Positions 5,724-7,671 of a DNA stretch of 7,671 bases are shown here, one piece after another; positions within the stretch are counted from its first letter, which is position 1, and each line of letters starts with the position of its first letter. The notes below the pieces were generated by a model. It had not been told where the DNA came from and searched no databases. It saw only the letters and a list, made by a program, of their open reading frames with translations. The position numbers and the translations under genes are program-made. This DNA is from Paracoccaceae bacterium (GTDB lineage Bacteria > Pseudomonadota > Alphaproteobacteria > Rhodobacterales > Rhodobacteraceae), in assembly GCA_007131465.1 (NCBI GenBank), contig SLQN01000568.1, positions 1 through 7,671 of the forward strand, in the 5' to 3' direction.

Positions 5724-7175
5724 ATGCTGAAAGTTTTCACGGCCTCCTGGGCGCTGCTCCTGGGCATGATGTTCCTGATGGTGGGCAATGGCGTGCAGGG
5801 AACGCTTCTGGGCATTCGCGGCGCGATCGAAGGGTTCTCGACCATTCAGATGTCCATCGTGATGTCGGCCTATTTCGTGGGCTTCCTGTTCGGGTCGCGC
5901 ATGGCACCGGAACTCATTCGTCGCGTGGGCCATGTGCGCGTTTTCGCAGCACTCGGCTCTATGATCTCGGCTGTGCTGGTGCTGTATGCCGCGATCCCCG
6001 ATTGGGTGGCCTGGGCACTGTTGCGGGTGGTCATCGGGTTTGCCTTTTCGGGGGTTTATGTCACGGCAGAAAGCTGGCTGAACAACACCGCAAGCAATGA
6101 AAACCGGGGCCAGGCGCTGTCGCTCTACATGATCGTGCAGATGGTCGGCATCATCGCGGCGCAGGCGCTGATCAACTTTGCCGACCCGGCGGGCTTCTTG
6201 CTGTTCATCATCCCGTCGGTGCTGGTGTCGCTGGCCTTCGCACCGATCCTCTTGTCGGTCAGCCCCGCGCCCACGTTCGGCACGACCAGATCCATGTCCA
6301 TCCGCGAGCTATACAACGTCTCGCCGCTGGGTGTGGTCGGGATCTTCCTGATGGGCGGGGTGTTTGCCGCGATGTTCGGGATGACCGCAGTCTGGGGCAG
6401 TATCGTCGGGCTGAGCGTGCTGGAAATCTCGATCTTCACCGGGGCGATCTATTTCGGCGGGCTGGTGTTCCAGTATCCGATCGGCTGGCTGTCGGACCGG
6501 ATGGACCGGCGCCGATTGATCCTGGGGGTGGCGGCGCTGTGCGGGCTGGTGTCGCTGGGGGGCGCGCTGCTGGCGCTGCCTTTCCTGGCGCTGGTCGGCG
6601 TGGCGCTGATGATCGGTGGCCTGGCCAACCCGCTTTATGCGCTGCTGCTGGCCCATACCAACGACTTCCTGCAGGTCGAGGACATGGCCGCGGCCTCGGG
6701 CGGGCTGTTGTTCATCAACGGGGTGGGGGCCATCGCCGGGCCGCTGATCATCGGCTGGATGATGGGGCAGGTGGGGCCGGGCGGGTTCTTCCTGTTCATC
6801 GGCCTTCTGTCGCTGCTGCTGTCGTTTTACGCGATATGGCGCATGACACGGCGCGAGGCGCCGGCCATCGCGGATCAGGGCAGCTACACCCCCTTGACCC
6901 CGGCGGCCTCGGCGGTGACTGTGGGGGCGGCCTTGGAAGCCGCGCAACCGGGAACGGAGGAGGACGCGCATGCCGAACGGCCACGGGGGCATCCCGCGCT
7001 ACGGGTCGCCGGTGCTGCTGCTGCTCGTCATAGCCTACCTCGCCGCGCTCCGCGCGACGGGCGGCGGCGCGTGGACGGGGTACGCGGCGCTTCTCGCCGC
7101 GCTGCTCCTCGGCTGGCGCCTGGCCTGGCACCTTTGGCTCTACGACCTGACCGAGTACGGCGGCGCGTACGCTGA
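5724..7175 (+). CDS. MFS transporter, natural 3' end replaced by read-through into foreign DNA
   Basis: A major facilitator superfamily permease with about 12 transmembrane helices, resembling the YcaD-like group common in Rhodobacteraceae; the substrate is unknown. The native-looking part is residues 1 to about 410. MFS loop motif A variants occur at 57-70 (GSRMAPELIRRVGH) and 254-266 (GWLSDRMDRRRLI), separating two six-helix halves. Conserved-looking TAESWLN (114-120) and NPLYALLLAHTND (302-314) lie in the helical core. An acidic/Ala tail after residue 378 is typical of the cytoplasmic C-terminus. The ATG at 5724 is preferred over GTG at 5685 because the helix-1 region follows directly; the Shine-Dalgarno is weak (GAAAGA). 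From about base 6955 the frame continues for some 70 Arg/Pro/Ala-rich codons to TGA at 7173-7175. That tail is the out-of-frame shadow of the 103-residue gene and is not expected to be real protein. The true stop is missing. Confidence 0.88.
   Translation: MLKVFTASWALLLGMMFLMVGNGVQGTLLGIRGAIEGFSTIQMSIVMSAYFVGFLFGSRMAPELIRRVGHVRVFAALGSMISAVLVLYAAIPDWVAWALLRVVIGFAFSGVYVTAESWLNNTASNENRGQALSLYMIVQMVGIIAAQALINFADPAGFLLFIIPSVLVSLAFAPILLSVSPAPTFGTTRSMSIRELYNVSPLGVVGIFLMGGVFAAMFGMTAVWGSIVGLSVLEISIFTGAIYFGGLVFQYPIGWLSDRMDRRRLILGVAALCGLVSLGGALLALPFLALVGVALMIGGLANPLYALLLAHTNDFLQVEDMAAASGGLLFINGVGAIAGPLIIGWMMGQVGPGGFFLFIGLLSLLLSFYAIWRMTRREAPAIADQGSYTPLTPAASAVTVGAALEAAQPGTEEDAHAERPRGHPALRVAGAAAARHSLPRRAPRDGRRRVDGVRGASRRAAPRLAPGLAPLALRPDRVRRRVR
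6940..6972. other. Junction between rhodobacteral DNA and a very GC-rich foreign block
   Basis: Upstream, the MFS gene has the codon use of the rest of the window. Downstream, GC content jumps (hand count of single 60-base lines: 60% at 5761-5820, 73% at 7081-7140, 80% at 7201-7260, 88% at 7321-7380) and CTC leucine codons become prominent. The change falls at the GGAGGAGGA stretch (6956-6964). There, codons for the acidic MFS tail (TEED) coincide with the Shine-Dalgarno of the next gene. No inverted repeats, direct repeats, tRNA or transposase remnants were seen at the break. Confidence 0.7.
6956..6964 (+). promoter_or_regulatory. Strong Shine-Dalgarno of the 103-residue gene
   Basis: GGAGGAGGA lies 5 nt before the ATG at 6970. 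It is the best ribosome binding site in the window and shows that the downstream small ORF is a genuine gene with an intact start. The breakpoint should therefore lie at or before this site. Confidence 0.75.
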
Positions 7176-7281
7176 CCCGGAGGAGATGCGCGCAGCGCGC
7201 CGCCGCTACTACCTGACGGCGGCCGTCCTCGCGCCGGCCGGCGCCGGACTCGCCGGACTCCTTTGGGCGCTGGCGCTGTGA
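6970..7281 (+). CDS. Small three-TM membrane protein of unknown function
   Basis: I do not recognise this 103-residue protein. Three hydrophobic segments are visible: about 14-29 (Leu/Val/Ala-rich), 35-57 (AALLAALLLGWRLAWHLWLY region) and 81-102 (Ala/Gly/Leu-rich, reaching the C-terminus). Between helices 2 and 3 there is an acidic-aromatic loop (DLTEYGGAYADPEE) followed by a basic stretch with RAARRR. No catalytic motif or cysteine was seen. It has a strong Shine-Dalgarno, and its stop TGA (7279-7281) overlaps a GTG that opens a 29-codon ORF leading to the macro-domain gene, so it probably shares an operon with that gene. Base composition and codon use differ sharply from the genes before 6955. 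It is probably a real gene because of its start signal, hydrophobic periodicity and high-GC codon pattern; its function is open. Confidence 0.75.
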   Translation: MPNGHGGIPRYGSPVLLLLVIAYLAALRATGGGAWTGYAALLAALLLGWRLAWHLWLYDLTEYGGAYADPEEMRAARRRYYLTAAVLAPAGAGLAGLLWALAL

Positions 7282-7367
7282 GCGCGCGCTTTCCCCGTCG
7301 CCGGCCTCGCTCTCGCCGCACGCCGTGCGCGCCGCGCCGCCCGCTGCTCGCGGAGGGCGCCGCGTGA
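7278..7367 (+). CDS. Possible 29-residue Arg-rich linker ORF
   Basis: GTG at 7278 opens a 29-codon frame that ends in TGA at 7365-7367. Its start overlaps the stop of the 103-residue gene as GTGA, and its stop overlaps the GTG start of the macro-domain gene as GTGA. The product would be very basic and Arg/Pro-rich (about 11 Arg in 29). It has no Shine-Dalgarno of its own, so translation would depend on re-initiation. In DNA this GC-rich, short stop-free frames are common by chance. Its main possible role is to carry ribosomes to the next start. Confidence 0.2.
   Translation: MSARFPRRRPRSRRTPCAPRRPLLAEGAA
7352..7357 (+). promoter_or_regulatory. Shine-Dalgarno of the macro-domain gene
   Basis: GGAGGG lies 6 nt before the GTG at 7364 and decides the start. 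The macro-domain motif begins a few residues later, as expected for a single-domain protein. Confidence 0.7.
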
Positions 7368-7671
7368 CGGGCGGCGCGCAGACCTACGCGATCGTCGAGG
7401 GCGACCTGCTCGAGCAGGACGTCGACGTCATCGTCAACGCGTGGAACCGCAACGTCATCCCGTGGTGGCTGCTGCTGCCGCGCGGCGTGGCGGGCGCCAT
7501 TCGCCGGCGGGCCGGCATCGCGCCGCTTCGGGAGATCGCGCGGACAGGCCCCTTGCCGCTCGGCGAGGCGCGGCTGACGGGGGCGGGCCGGCTGCCGCAC
7601 AAGGCCATCGTGCACGTCGCCGGCATCAGCCTGCTCTGGCGCGCGAGTGAGCGCTCGATCCGCGCGGCCAC
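7364..7671 (+). CDS. Macro-domain protein, divergent active site (3' end outside window)
   Basis: The first 102 residues of a single-domain macro protein are present; the frame runs off the window. Macro domains bind ADP-ribose and related NAD metabolites, and some remove ADP-ribose or acetyl-ADP-ribose. Seen: strand 1 and GDLLEQDVDVIVNAWN (13-28), matching the family's GDIT...D.IVNAAN block with N25 and N28 kept but the second Ala replaced by W27. The next loop is PWWLLLPRGVAGAIRRRAG (33-51), where MacroD-type enzymes have GGGGVDGxIHxAAG. The glycine-rich run, the catalytic Asp (A43 here) and the His (R47) are all substituted. PLGEARLTGAGRLPHKAIVHVAG (64-87) matches the canonical TGEA...YVIH segment. 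This fits a divergent macro subfamily that probably binds a nucleotide but may lack classical hydrolase chemistry. The start is GTG with a good Shine-Dalgarno. Confidence 0.85.
   Translation, partial: MTGGAQTYAIVEGDLLEQDVDVIVNAWNRNVIPWWLLLPRGVAGAIRRRAGIAPLREIARTGPLPLGEARLTGAGRLPHKAIVHVAGISLLWRASERSIRAA

Noticed and set aside
6928..6946. GCGGC/GCCGC short inverted repeat near the junction as a transposon end or terminator.
   Set aside because: Arms of five bases in GC-rich DNA are expected by chance, with no partner repeat or T-tract.
6957..7175. C-terminal Arg/Pro/Ala-rich extension of the MFS protein as a novel domain.
   Set aside because: It is the +2-frame shadow of the well-supported 103-residue gene in foreign DNA, so it most likely reflects the junction and not a designed fusion.
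1..7671. CRISPR arrays, tRNA/rRNA genes, insertion sequences or phage genes.
   Set aside because: No repeat-spacer pattern, tRNA-like cloverleaf, transposase or phage-type protein was found on either strand.

Overview
The window reads as a piece of an alphaproteobacterial chromosome, most likely Rhodobacterales (Rhodobacteraceae). The protein sequences, the moderately GC-rich coding style and the pairing of an M23 peptidase with a bactofilin all fit. This part covers about positions 1 to 6955. From roughly 6955 to the end the DNA is different: it is much more GC-rich (hand counts of 60-base lines give 73-88% against 60% in a line of the preceding gene), uses CTC leucine codons heavily, and carries two genes that do not look rhodobacteral. 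Either DNA from another organism was inserted there or the contig is chimeric; the sequence alone cannot decide.

Layout. (1) 1-805, + strand: the C-terminal third of a monomeric NADP-dependent isocitrate dehydrogenase, closed by a strong intrinsic terminator at 827-859. (2) 894-919: a second perfect hairpin that probably serves the converging minus-strand genes. (3) 959-2924, - strand: a membrane-anchored M23 peptidoglycan endopeptidase and a bactofilin whose reading frames overlap by 11 nt. This is a cell-shape module in which a cytoskeletal polymer positions a wall hydrolase. (4) 2925-3202: an intergenic region with an AT-rich stretch and a small hairpin followed by seven Ts on the minus strand. 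(5) 3203-4470, - strand: a Bcp/PrxQ-type peroxiredoxin followed, with a 4-nt GTGA overlap, by a DUF455 ferritin-like protein. (6) 4471-4565: a short divergent intergenic region. (7) 4566-5621, + strand: queA, for queuosine tRNA modification. (8) 5724 onward, + strand: a 12-TM MFS transporter whose last natural codons run into the foreign block without a stop. (9) 6970-7281 and 7364-7671, + strand: a 103-residue three-TM protein of unknown function and the first 102 residues of a divergent macro-domain protein. Both have strong Shine-Dalgarno sequences and are linked by a 29-codon Arg-rich ORF that overlaps each of them by GTGA.

The alphaproteobacterial part is ordinary housekeeping: TCA cycle, cell wall morphogenesis, peroxide detoxification, tRNA modification and transport. 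The unusual material is the break near 6955 and the small membrane protein/macro-domain pair beyond it. The visible macro-domain loops lack residues that are catalytic in MacroD-type deacetylases.
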